NCBI GenBank assembly: GCA_040384325.1 | Contig: JAZKJL010000006.1 | Span: 124,001-188,000 of the forward strand | Source: JACMLX01 sp040384325 | GTDB taxonomy: Bacteria > Gemmatimonadota > Gemmatimonadetes > Gemmatimonadales > Gemmatimonadaceae | Reading direction: 5' to 3' | DNA length: 64,000 nucleotides | Shown here: positions 40,455 through 48,378 of the stretch, piece after piece | How the letters are laid out: the number at the start of each line of letters is the position of its first letter | Numbering within the stretch: the stretch's first letter is position 1 | Translations under genes and position numbers: made by a program | The notes under the pieces: generated by a model | Databases searched by the model: none | Seen by the model: only the letters and a program-made list of their open reading frames with translations | Told to the model about the DNA's origin: nothing

Positions 40455-41375
40455 ATGTTGCGCGTGCCGTCATCGCGCCGCGCCGTGCCCCTGGCGCCGG
40501 ACGCGATGTATCCCGCGCACGACGCGAGTGCGACGGCGCGCTGGGTGACGCTGGCAGATGGGGAGCGGGTGCGGGTGGTGGAGACGGGCGACAAGGATGC
40601 ACCCCCGGTCGTGCTGCTGCACGGGTGGGGGTGTTCCGCATACGCCTGGCGCTACCTGACCGGACCGCTGGCCGACGCGGGCTGGCGCGCGATCGCGATC
40701 GACCTGCGCGGCCACGGGCTGTCGGATCGTCCGTCGGACCCGGCGAAGTACACGCGTGAGGCGATGATCGACCATCTCGCCGCGACGCTCGACGTGCTGG
40801 GTGTGGGGCGAGCCCCGTTCGTGGCGCACTCCATGGGTGGCGCGCTGGCGATGGGCCTCGCGTTGCGGACGCCCGATCGCGTGGAGCGACTGGCGCTCTT
40901 CGGCCCGGTGGGCTTCGGATTGGTGGACCGTGCGGCGTGGTCGCAGCTGCTGCCGCCGTCGCTCACGGGCGCCCTGTTGCCGAGCCGCATTCCGCGCTGG
41001 GCGGTGAAGTTCGCGCTGCAGCATTCGCGTGGCGAACGCGGCATGAGCGATGAGCAGGAAGTGGACGAGTACTGGGCGCCGACGCAGTTCCCCGAGTTCC
41101 TGAACGCAATGCGGTTGCTCCTGCACGGTTTCTCGTGGACCCCGTGGACGCCGACGGATCTCGCCTCGGTGTCGCAGCCGTTGTTGCTGATGTTCGGCGA
41201 CAAGGATCCGGTGGTCCGCCCGCAGCGCGTGGTGCCAACGTTGGCGCGCTGCCTGCCCACCGCCACGCTGCACGTGGCGCATGGGGCGGGGCACGTGGTG
41301 CCGGAGGAACGGCCGCAGTGGGCACTGGACCTGTTGCTGCCTTTCCTCGGCGATCCGCATCGCCCCGCCGGCTGA
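40455..41375 (+). CDS. Alpha/beta hydrolase, Ser-nucleophile type
   Basis: 306 residues. HGWGCSAYAWR is the oxyanion loop, VAHSMGGALA the nucleophile elbow with Ser, LMFGDKDPVVRP carries the acid, and AHGAGHVVPEERP the catalytic His. A mid-chain cap (about residues 160-215) is rich in Arg/Trp. Likely an esterase or C-C hydrolase of unknown substrate. It lies 6 bp after the 394-residue protein, so probably the same transcript. Confidence 0.85.
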   Translation: MLRVPSSRRAVPLAPDAMYPAHDASATARWVTLADGERVRVVETGDKDAPPVVLLHGWGCSAYAWRYLTGPLADAGWRAIAIDLRGHGLSDRPSDPAKYTREAMIDHLAATLDVLGVGRAPFVAHSMGGALAMGLALRTPDRVERLALFGPVGFGLVDRAAWSQLLPPSLTGALLPSRIPRWAVKFALQHSRGERGMSDEQEVDEYWAPTQFPEFLNAMRLLLHGFSWTPWTPTDLASVSQPLLLMFGDKDPVVRPQRVVPTLARCLPTATLHVAHGAGHVVPEERPQWALDLLLPFLGDPHRPAG

Positions 41376-41686
41376 CCGTCCGGCGTCGGATTCGGGTGGC
41401 GGGTGTCGGGCGGGACCGGGGCGGCATAGGTTTCGTGACGAACGGCCGCTCGCGCCTGGGCGGAATGTTCACCGGCTGCACGCGTCCTCCTGACGCGTCG
41501 TCATGCCGGCGTCCCACGCGATGCGCACTCCGTGCACCCGCCGTGGTCGCCTTGACGGTCCGCGACGCTTTCCGTTGCGGCTGTGGGCGGCATCGGTGAC
41601 GGCACCGGACCCCGGGACCGCTGCAGACCGCACCACAGGGCCGGCGCAAGCCGAACAGGCGACCTGGGCGCAACACACCTTTCCTT
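41376..41686 (+). other. Long leader before the DEAD-box helicase gene
   Basis: 311 bp with no credible gene. It could contain a long 5' UTR, as is common for cold-regulated RNA helicases, but I see no convincing hairpin series or Shine-Dalgarno. Confidence 0.3.
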
Positions 41687-42973
41687 GTGAATTCACGCAC
41701 ACGACGCCCGCGCGGCGGCGGTCGCGCTCGCCCTGCCGGCGAGGGACCGACGACCGTCAGCGAGGCGGAACACAACGCAGAGCCCGAGCTCGTCGAGAGC
41801 ACGCCGGAGAGCATCGCGGCGCAGATCGCGGCCGATGACGCCCGGGTCACGTTCCAGCAGCTGGATCTCGATCCGCGGTTGCTGGCCTCGGTCATCTCGG
41901 CCGGCTACGAATATCCGACGCCGATCCAGCGCGAGGCGATTCCGCTGGCGTTGCGCGGCTCCGACATCATCGGCCTGGCGCAGACGGGTACGGGCAAGAC
42001 GGCTGCCTTCACGCTGCCGCTGATCAGCCGCCTGCTCGACGGGCCGAAGCGCACGCGCGCGCTGGTGCTGACGCCGACGCGCGAGCTGGCGCTGCAGGTC
42101 GAGGAAAGTGTGCGCAAGTACGCGCGCGGCACGGGCATCGAGGTGGCGCCGATCTTCGGCGGCGTGCCGTACGAGCCGCAGGAAACGGCGTTGCGTCGCG
42201 GGGTGGACATCGTGGTCGCCACGCCGGGTCGCCTGCTGGATCATCTCGAGAAGCAGAACATGGTGCCCGACGACCTCGAGGTGCTGGTGCTCGACGAGGC
42301 GGATCGCATGCTGGACATGGGCTTCGCGCCGCAGATCAACCGCGTGGTGGAGCAGATCCCGAAGTACCGTCAGACGCTGCTCTTCAGCGCGACGATGCCG
42401 CCGGAGGTGGAAGCGCTGGCGCGCAAGTACCTGCGTCGCCCGATCGTGGTGCAGGTGGGTCGCCGCTCGAGCGCCGCGGTGACGGTCGCACACGCGGTGT
42501 ATCCAGTGCCGGCCGAGAAGAAGGTGGACCTGCTGGTGCACCTGCTGCAGCAGCCGAAGATGGATTCGGTGCTGGTGTTCACGCGCACCAAGCACGGCGC
42601 GGACAAGGTGGTGCGCAACCTCGAGAAGCACTCGATCGCCTCCACCGCGATGCATGCCGACAAGACGCAGGCGCAGCGGATCAAGGCGCTGGAGGGCTTC
42701 CGTGACGGCAGCATCCGGGTGCTGGTGGCGACCGACATCGCCCAGCGTGGCCTCGACATCAACGGCATCTCGCACGTCATCAACTACGACGTGCCGCAGC
42801 AGGCCGAGGACTACGTGCATCGCATCGGACGCACCGGTCGTGCGGCGGCATCGGGTGATGCGGTGACGTTCATGGCGCCCGACGAAATCGCGATGGTGCG
42901 GACGATCGAGCGTGTGATCGGCCAGCAGATCCCGCGCGTCAGTGTGCCGGGCTACGACTTCGGCACGGGCTGA
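41687..42973 (+). CDS. DEAD-box RNA helicase (RhlE-like)
   Basis: 428 residues from GTG. All core motifs are visible: Q motif (YPTPIQREAIP), AQTGTGKT, PTRELA, TPGRLLDH, DEADRMLDMGF, SAT (LLFSATMPP), then HRIGRTGRA in domain 2. The C-terminus is short and lacks the basic extension of longer family members, so it is RhlE-type. It unwinds short RNA duplexes, in ribosome assembly or RNA decay. Start uncertain; no Shine-Dalgarno seen. The repeat patch follows 20 bp after the stop. Confidence 0.93.
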   Translation: MNSRTRRPRGGGRARPAGEGPTTVSEAEHNAEPELVESTPESIAAQIAADDARVTFQQLDLDPRLLASVISAGYEYPTPIQREAIPLALRGSDIIGLAQTGTGKTAAFTLPLISRLLDGPKRTRALVLTPTRELALQVEESVRKYARGTGIEVAPIFGGVPYEPQETALRRGVDIVVATPGRLLDHLEKQNMVPDDLEVLVLDEADRMLDMGFAPQINRVVEQIPKYRQTLLFSATMPPEVEALARKYLRRPIVVQVGRRSSAAVTVAHAVYPVPAEKKVDLLVHLLQQPKMDSVLVFTRTKHGADKVVRNLEKHSIASTAMHADKTQAQRIKALEGFRDGSIRVLVATDIAQRGLDINGISHVINYDVPQQAEDYVHRIGRTGRAAASGDAVTFMAPDEIAMVRTIERVIGQQIPRVSVPGYDFGTG

Positions 42974-42993
42974 CGGCGCCAGTTCGTCGTGCA

Positions 42994-43147
42994 CTGCAAC
43001 TGCGCTAGTGCAACTGCTCGACTGCAGTTGCTCGACTGCAACTGCTCAGGTGCACGTGCTCAAGTGCAAGTGCTGAAGTGCAACTGCTGAAGTGCAACTG
43101 CTGAAGTGCAACTGCTCAAGTGCAACTGCTCAAGTGCAACTGCTTGA
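42994..43147. repeat. 14-bp tandem repeat array, about 11 copies
   Basis: Units of 14 bp close to GTGCAACTGCTCAA run without interruption from 42994 to 43147 with substitutions but no length change. The last unit ends GCTTGA and flows directly into the first TGACACGAAGG arm. No spacers, so not a CRISPR. The core GCAACTGC is also the outer end of the interspersed repeat arms. Confidence 0.9.
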
Positions 43148-43408
43148 CACGAAGGCACAAAGACACGAAGGCACAAAGGGTTCAGGTGCGAGCGATTCGA
43201 TGTGCACTGATGTGAAAGTGGTGTTTGTGATGCTGTATGCTTGAACGGCAAAGGCGTGACGCAAAGGCGCAAGGACGCGAAGGCGCAACGAGTTCAGTTG
43301 CGAGCGGGTCGATGTGTGTTGATTGGACGGGTGCCGTGCGCGTGTGCGGTTCGACTCAACGGCAACTGCCTGACGCAAAGGCGCAGGGACGCGAAGGCGC
43401 AAAGGGGA
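43145..43408 (+). repeat. Three direct copies of the interspersed repeat arm, ~113-bp period
   Basis: Arms start at 43145, 43257 and 43371 (TGACACGAAGG, TGACGCAAAGGCGC, TGACGCAAAGGCGC). Each arm is about 40 nt with the pattern GCAAAGG and GCGAAGG. The spacers after copies 1 and 2 are also similar (TTCAGGTGCGAGCGATTCGA versus TTCAGTTGCGAGCGGGTCGA), so the true unit is about 113 bp, with the third copy cut short. The sequence is low in GC compared with the flanks. Confidence 0.85.
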
Positions 43409-43457
43409 TGCTGGGGAACCGCTTGCTGATGGTCGATGGCGAGTGCTGTTCCTCAAG

Positions 43458-43503
43458 CAGTTCCCTTTGCGCCTTTGTGCCTTTGCGCCTTTGCGTCAAG
43501 CAG

Positions 43504-43506
<3 letters not shown>
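43458..43506 (-). repeat. Inverted copy of the interspersed repeat arm
   Basis: The reverse complement starts CAACTGCTTGACGCAAAGG and continues with GCGCAAAGGCACAAAGG, matching the forward arm at 43371-43408 almost throughout. With that arm it forms an inverted pair around a spacer of about 50 nt. Confidence 0.85.
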
Positions 43507-43540
<34 letters not shown>

Positions 43541-43593
43541 CGTACTTGCTCGTCCGGTTGAAGTTCGCGGCGTCTGCGGCGCCGTGAACACGC

Positions 43594-44013
43594 TCAGGCG
43601 CGCCGGATGCGGCCGATGCGGGAGATGGCGAGGGCGGTGGAGGCGCGGCCGCGGGTGATGGTGATCGTCGCGGTGGCGGCGCCCCAGCCGATGCCGGTGG
43701 GGCCGAAGGCGATGGAGTCGCGGGTGGTGGCGAGCGTGACGCCGTATTCGTCGAGATGCAGCGTGCGCAGGGTGTCGGTGCCGGCGTAGACCGTCAGCGT
43801 GTTGGTCCGCGCATCGATGTGCACTGCAGTGCGGCGCGCGGCGACCAGTGCGGCCGAGCGTGCGTCGGCGAGGGCACGGGCCGCGTCCACGGCCGCGAGG
43901 CGGACGGTGATCCGATCACGCATGCCCAGCATCGCGGGCAGCGTGATCCCGGCCAGGATGGCGGTGACGGCAAGGACGATCAGCAGTTCAGGAACGGTGA
44001 ATCCGGTGCGCAT
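43594..44013 (-). CDS. GspH/FimT-type minor pseudopilin
   Basis: 139 residues with a class III prepilin signal: short leader MRTG then FTVPELLIVLAVTAILAG, with the mature start Phe and the Glu at +5. A soluble beta domain follows (IDARTNTLTVYAGTDTL). It is orphan: no type II secretion or type IV pilus genes lie nearby. It may be a minor pilin used by distant assembly genes. The repeat patch lies just downstream. Confidence 0.8.
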   Translation of the reverse strand: MRTGFTVPELLIVLAVTAILAGITLPAMLGMRDRITVRLAAVDAARALADARSAALVAARRTAVHIDARTNTLTVYAGTDTLRTLHLDEYGVTLATTRDSIAFGPTGIGWGAATATITITRGRASTALAISRIGRIRRA

Positions 44014-44104
44014 GTCGAACTCCGGTGACGAGTGCCCGACGATGCACCCACCGCCTGCGCCGGTCACACCAGAATCACGCCGCGCGCATCATCTCAGCGC
44101 ATCG

Positions 44105-44758
44105 TCAGAGCGCGAGTAGTGCCGGGACGTCGTCCATCGACGTCACCACATGCGTCGCGCCGGCAGCGCGCATCGCCTCCGCATCGACCATCGCCGCGTA
44201 GCCGATCACGCGCATGCCGGCTGCCCGTGCCGCCTCGATGCCGAGCAATGAGTCCTCGAGCACCAGGCACTCCTCGGCCGGCGCCTGCAGGCGCTCGGCG
44301 GCCAGGAGGAAGACGTCGGGGGCCGGTTTGCCGTGCGGCACCTCGGTGGCGCTGGTGATGCGACCCTCGAGGCGGGACAGCAGTCCGGTGATGCCGAGTG
44401 TCGTGCGCATCTTGTCATGCGACCCGCTGCTGGCCACCGCGTACGGGATGCCGTGCACGTCGAGGGTGTCGAGGAGCGCCTCGACCCCGGCCACGGCCTC
44501 AAGTTCACGCGCGAACACGGCGTACGCGCGCTCGTCGAGCACCTGCAGGAAGTCGTCCGGCGTGGCGCGGCCGAGCTGCTGCTCGATGATCTGCAGGCAG
44601 CTCTTCATGGAGCGGCCCATGAAGGTGCGCGTGGTCTCCTCGGCGGAGTACGGCAGGCCCAGCTCGTTGAGCATGCCGGAGAACACCACGTTCATCAGCC
44701 GCTCGCTGTCCACCAGCACGCCATCGCAATCGAAGATCACCGCCGCCGGACGGTCCAT
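44105..44758 (-). CDS. HAD-family phosphatase/phosphoglucomutase-like
   Basis: 217 residues. HAD motif I DCDGVLVDSE gives nucleophile Asp and acid Asp; motif II Ser is in VASSGSHDKM, motif III Lys in VPHGKPAPDVFLL, motif IV in LEDSLLGIEAA. The alpha-helical cap (about 15-85) is the C1 type of beta-phosphoglucomutase and DOG phosphatases. Small-molecule phosphatase or mutase, cytosolic. Its ATG overlaps the M20 gene stop by 1 bp (an in-frame GTG just before is possible). Confidence 0.88.
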   Translation of the reverse strand: MDRPAAVIFDCDGVLVDSERLMNVVFSGMLNELGLPYSAEETTRTFMGRSMKSCLQIIEQQLGRATPDDFLQVLDERAYAVFARELEAVAGVEALLDTLDVHGIPYAVASSGSHDKMRTTLGITGLLSRLEGRITSATEVPHGKPAPDVFLLAAERLQAPAEECLVLEDSLLGIEAARAAGMRVIGYAAMVDAEAMRAAGATHVVTSMDDVPALLAL

Positions 44759-46089
44759 CACTTCATCGTGCCCATCGTCGGCACGCCGTTGAGCAGGGCG
44801 TCGATGGCCAGCGCGCTGAGCGCCTTCACGCCGGTGGGCAGCGCCGCCTCGTCCACGTCGTACATCGGCGAATGATTGGCGGGAGTGTTGAACGGGTCGC
44901 GATCCCGCGGCGTGACGCCGAGGAAGAAGAAGAGGCCCGGCACCTTGTTCAGGAACAGTGAAAAATCCTCGGCCGGCATCGAGGGCGCGCTCTCGAGGAC
45001 GTTGGCGGTGCCGAGGGCGTTGCGGAGCACGGTGGAGCCGCGCGCGAACCAGGCCGGCGGATTGGACGTGCTCGGGTAGCCGAAGGTGATCGTCACCTCG
45101 GCCGTCGCACCACCTGCGGTGGCGTACTGCTCGGCGATCGCCTTGATCTGTGCTGCGGCCACCTGTCGCGCCTTCTCGTTGAAGGTGCGGAAGGTGCCGA
45201 TCATCACCGCGCTGTCGGGGATGATGTTCTCGCGCACGCCACCATGGAACGCGCCGACGGTGACCACCGCCGGCCCGGCGGTGAGGTCGATGCTGCGGCT
45301 GACGATCGTCTGCAGTCCGCCCACGATCTGGGCGCCGATGACGATCGGGTCCACGCTGCGCCAGGGCTGCGCACCGTGCGCCTGCTTGCCGCGCACCACC
45401 ACGCGCCAGTTGTCGCCGCTGGCCATCAAGCCGCCGCTGCGAGTCGAGACGCTCCCGGTGGGACCCGGCCAGGTGTGCAGGCCGTAGACCGCCTCCACGC
45501 GCGGATCGTCGAGCGCGCCGGCGGCGATCATCGCCTTCGCCCCGCCGTCGGGCGCCGCTTCCTCGGCGGCCTGAAAGAGGAAGGTGACGGAGCCGGGCAG
45601 CGTCGCCTTCATGCCCGCCAGCACCTCGGCCACGCCCATCAGGACGGCGGTGTGTGCGTCATGCCCGCAGGCGTGCATCACGCCGACCGTCTGTCCGTTG
45701 AACTGCGTCGTGACCTTCGACGCGAACGGGAGGCCGGTCTGCTCGGTGACCGGCAGGGCATCCATGTCGGCACGCAGTGCAACGGCCGGGCCCGGCTTGC
45801 CGCCCCGGAGAATTCCGACCACGCCGAAGGTGCCGCCGACGTTCGTCTTCACCTCGAGACCGAGTGCACGCAGGTGCGCGGCGACCACGCCCGCCGTCCG
45901 TTCCTCGGAGTAACTCAGTTCGGGGTGCTGGTGCAGGTCGCGTCGCCAGCTCACGACCTTCGGCGACACCTTCGCGATGCGGGCGTCGAGGTCACGGGTG
46001 ACGCCGGCAGGAAGTGCGGGCGTGACGGGAGCCTGGGCCGGCAGGGTCGCGGCCAGAAGGCTGAGGCAGGCAAGAGAGCGCAGTCGCAT
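44758..46089 (-). CDS. Secreted M20-family amidohydrolase
   Basis: 443 residues with a signal peptide (LACLSLLAATLPAQA). Motifs of the M20D subfamily are present: MHACGHDAHTAVLMG (two metal ligands with Cys), FLFQAAEEAAPDGGAKAMI (Glu-Glu), and the dimerisation domain near MIGTFRTFNEKARQV. Such enzymes remove acyl groups from amino acids or hydrolyse amides (hippurate, IAA-amino acid type). Export is unusual but common in some phyla. It is coupled to the HAD gene. Confidence 0.9.
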   Translation of the reverse strand: MRLRSLACLSLLAATLPAQAPVTPALPAGVTRDLDARIAKVSPKVVSWRRDLHQHPELSYSEERTAGVVAAHLRALGLEVKTNVGGTFGVVGILRGGKPGPAVALRADMDALPVTEQTGLPFASKVTTQFNGQTVGVMHACGHDAHTAVLMGVAEVLAGMKATLPGSVTFLFQAAEEAAPDGGAKAMIAAGALDDPRVEAVYGLHTWPGPTGSVSTRSGGLMASGDNWRVVVRGKQAHGAQPWRSVDPIVIGAQIVGGLQTIVSRSIDLTAGPAVVTVGAFHGGVRENIIPDSAVMIGTFRTFNEKARQVAAAQIKAIAEQYATAGGATAEVTITFGYPSTSNPPAWFARGSTVLRNALGTANVLESAPSMPAEDFSLFLNKVPGLFFFLGVTPRDRDPFNTPANHSPMYDVDEAALPTGVKALSALAIDALLNGVPTMGTMK

Positions 46090-46171
46090 GGAAAAAATCT
46101 ATCGTCACCCGTGGGAACATGGCCCGGGCCGGTTACTTTCCTTGGCTGACTCACACCCCAACACCCACGTC

Positions 46172-47251
46172 ATGCGTATTGCCCTCTCAACCGGTGGCGG
46201 AGACGCGCCGGGCCTGAACGCCGTCATTCGCGCGGCCGTCCTCTCCGCCCTCGATCGCGGCTGGGAAGTCCTCGGCATCAAGCGTGGTTACTACGGGCTG
46301 CTCGGCGAGGATGACGTCGTGCCGATGACCCGCGACATGGTGGCCGGCATCGGGCATCTCGGCGGGACGATCCTGCGCACCACCAACCGCGGCAATCCGT
46401 TCTCATACCCGGTGCCGAACGGCGATGGCACCTATCGCGAGATCGACCGCTCGGATGAAGTGGTGGCGAACTCCCGCGCGCTCGGCATCGATGCGATCAT
46501 CACCATCGGCGGGGATGGCTCGCTCTCGATCGCGCAGCGGCTGGTGGAGAAGGGGATGAAGATGGTCGCGGTTCCCAAGACCATCGACAATGACGTCAGC
46601 GGCACGATCACGACGTTCGGCTTCGACACCGCGGTGACGACGGCCATCGAGGCGATCGACAAGCTGCACACGACCGCCGAGAGCCACGATCGTGTGATGG
46701 TGCTGGAAGTGATGGGTCGCGACGCCGGCTTCATCGCGCTGCACGCCGGCCTCTCGGCCAGCGCCGACGTGGTGCTGATTCCAGAGATCCCGTTCGACGT
46801 CGAGACGGTGGTGAAGAAGATCCGCTCGCGCGACCTGGCGGGCCGACGCTTCTCGATCGTGGTGGTGGCGGAGGGCGCGGTGCCGATCGGTGGCGAGGAG
46901 TCGATCCTCGGTCCGTCGATGCCCGGGCAGGCGAAGCGCGTCGGCGGCCTGGCTGGTCCGCTCGCGCGCACGCTGCAGGAGAAGACGGGCAAGGAGGCGC
47001 GCTCGATGGTGCTCGGTCACCTGCAGCGCGGTGGCCAGCCCACCGGGTACGATCGCCTGCTGGCGACGCGCTTCGGTGGCGAGGCGGTGCGGGCGGTGGC
47101 GGAAGGCAAGTGGGGCCACATGGTGGCGCTGCACTCGCCGAACATCGTCACGATTCCGATCGTCGAGGCGCTGCGCGAGGTGAAGCGCGTGGACCCCAAT
47201 CACGACATCGTGCGCACCGCGCGCGCGACCGGCATTTCCTTCGGCGACTGA
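46172..47251 (+). CDS. pfkA: 6-phosphofructokinase
   Basis: 359 residues from ATG. GGGDAPGLNAVIRA (about 8-21), TIGGDGSLS (about 111-119) and VPKTIDND (about 134-141) mark the PFK-A family. The Gly at the E. coli G104 position (GGDGS, not GGDDT) predicts ATP rather than PPi use, while the Lys in PKTIDND is the K124-type residue of PPi/group III enzymes. The combination matches group III ATP-PFKs. It should commit fructose 6-phosphate to glycolysis. It is divergent from the M20 gene. Confidence 0.93.
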   Translation: MRIALSTGGGDAPGLNAVIRAAVLSALDRGWEVLGIKRGYYGLLGEDDVVPMTRDMVAGIGHLGGTILRTTNRGNPFSYPVPNGDGTYREIDRSDEVVANSRALGIDAIITIGGDGSLSIAQRLVEKGMKMVAVPKTIDNDVSGTITTFGFDTAVTTAIEAIDKLHTTAESHDRVMVLEVMGRDAGFIALHAGLSASADVVLIPEIPFDVETVVKKIRSRDLAGRRFSIVVVAEGAVPIGGEESILGPSMPGQAKRVGGLAGPLARTLQEKTGKEARSMVLGHLQRGGQPTGYDRLLATRFGGEAVRAVAEGKWGHMVALHSPNIVTIPIVEALREVKRVDPNHDIVRTARATGISFGD

Positions 47252-47464
47252 GGAACTTCCGCATCACTCGGTGCGCGTGACTTCTCCAGTGAGACAGCTG
47301 TCCACTGGAGGGGACGCGCGGACCGAATCCGGGCTTCGTCCTTCGCGCGTAAGTGTTTGTACGTGAGGCGCTTACCGTTTTGCGAGGATCTGGCACCCGC
47401 CCTGCTAGTGTGGGGTAGGAGCGTCACGCGCGGAGCGGCGCGACAACCGGTGGAAGGAGTGGAT

Positions 47465-48166
47465 GTGGTGCTGAGCGTCTGGCGGACAGGAGTGAGCGGA
47501 CTGTGTCTGGCGGGGACGGCCGCGATGGGCGCGGCGCAGTCGCCGTCGTCGCGGGCACCCGTCATTCCGCCGGCGTACGTGCCGCCGTCGGGGATGTGCC
47601 GAGTGTGGCTGCAGGACGTGCCGCCGGTGCAGCAACCAGCGCCCACCGATTGTCGCTCGGCGTTGCGTACCAAGCCGGTCGGCGCCTCGGTGATCTACGG
47701 CCCGGAGCCGCGTCGCAGTGGGTTCACGCCCAACGACTGGTCGCGTCCCTCGGTGCGACCGGCGCGCGACGACGACCGGACGCGCACGCCGTTCCGCAGC
47801 GGCAGCGAAGTGTGTGTGGATTCCAATCGCGATGGGATCTGCGACGAAGCCCAGGGCGGCGAGGCCTGCGTCGACGGCCGCGACCTGCGCTGCGAGGAGA
47901 CGGCGCCGGCGATGCCGTCGATGCGGAGCGCCGTGCTCTGGACCGAAGGCCAGCGTCCCGCCGACCTGCAGCGCTGGTTCGGCGGGATGAACGTGGCGGC
48001 GCGATTTGCACTGCCGCCGCGTGGCAGTGCGCCTGACCGCGTGCAGTGGCTCGACATGGATGGCCACGTGGTCCAGATCTGGACCGATCGCAACGGTGAC
48101 GGTCGCGCCGATCGTGTCGAACTGTTCAATCACGACGGGTCACGGATCCGCGTCATCGGGCAGTGA
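47465..48166 (+). CDS. Secreted protein with EF-hand-like calcium motifs
   Basis: About 233 residues; GTG at 47465 or 47468 with AGGAG 5-8 nt upstream. A signal peptide (GVSGLCLAGTAAMGAAQ) leads to a Pro-rich region with several Cys (PPSGMCRVWLQDV...TDCRSAL). Two calcium-binding-like loops are visible: DSNRDGICDE and DRNGDGRADRVELF, dockerin-like. The Cys pairs may form disulfides. Function unknown, probably periplasmic or surface. Confidence 0.6.
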   Translation: MVLSVWRTGVSGLCLAGTAAMGAAQSPSSRAPVIPPAYVPPSGMCRVWLQDVPPVQQPAPTDCRSALRTKPVGASVIYGPEPRRSGFTPNDWSRPSVRPARDDDRTRTPFRSGSEVCVDSNRDGICDEAQGGEACVDGRDLRCEETAPAMPSMRSAVLWTEGQRPADLQRWFGGMNVAARFALPPRGSAPDRVQWLDMDGHVVQIWTDRNGDGRADRVELFNHDGSRIRVIGQ

Positions 48167-48209
48167 CTGGACTGCGGTCCAATCGTACTAATACGGACGG
48201 CGCGCGGGA

Positions 48210-48238
48210 TTGACACGATTTTCAGGCGCGCTAAGTAT
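48210..48238 (+). promoter_or_regulatory. Candidate promoter with consensus TTGACA
   Basis: A perfect TTGACA at 48210-48215 is followed, after 16-17 nt, by TAAGTATC. Transcription would start near 48245 and read through the hairpin at 48311 into the ATP-grasp gene. Confidence 0.4.
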
Positions 48239-48244
48239 CAGAGA

Positions 48245-48338
48245 CAATCGAACGCCGTGGTCATTTGCCGCCTCTTGCCGCCACGTAAAAGAATGAGCTA
48301 AAACGCGAATGCCCGGCGGCTTCAGTGCGCCGGGCTTT
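48245..48338 (+). ncRNA. Possible small RNA or attenuator leader
   Basis: Between the TTGACA promoter and a terminator-like hairpin lies about 95 nt with no open reading frame of note. It contains CGTGG/CCACG (48256-48260 and about 48281-48285), which can pair. It could be a discrete sRNA or the leader of the following operon. I do not recognise a known riboswitch class. Confidence 0.25.
48311..48338 (+). terminator. Intrinsic terminator or attenuator
   Basis: An 8-bp stem GCCCGGCG / CGCCGGGC with a 9-nt loop, followed by TTTG. It lies 40 bp before the ATP-grasp ATG, so it may end the upstream transcript or attenuate the operon. Confidence 0.6.
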
Positions 48339-48378
48339 GTCGTATGTGGACGGCATTACCGTGAGCTGGGAGTGCACC

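Noticed and set aside
42994..43147. CRISPR array
   Set aside because: Units are contiguous 14-mers without spacers, and there is no cas gene in the window.
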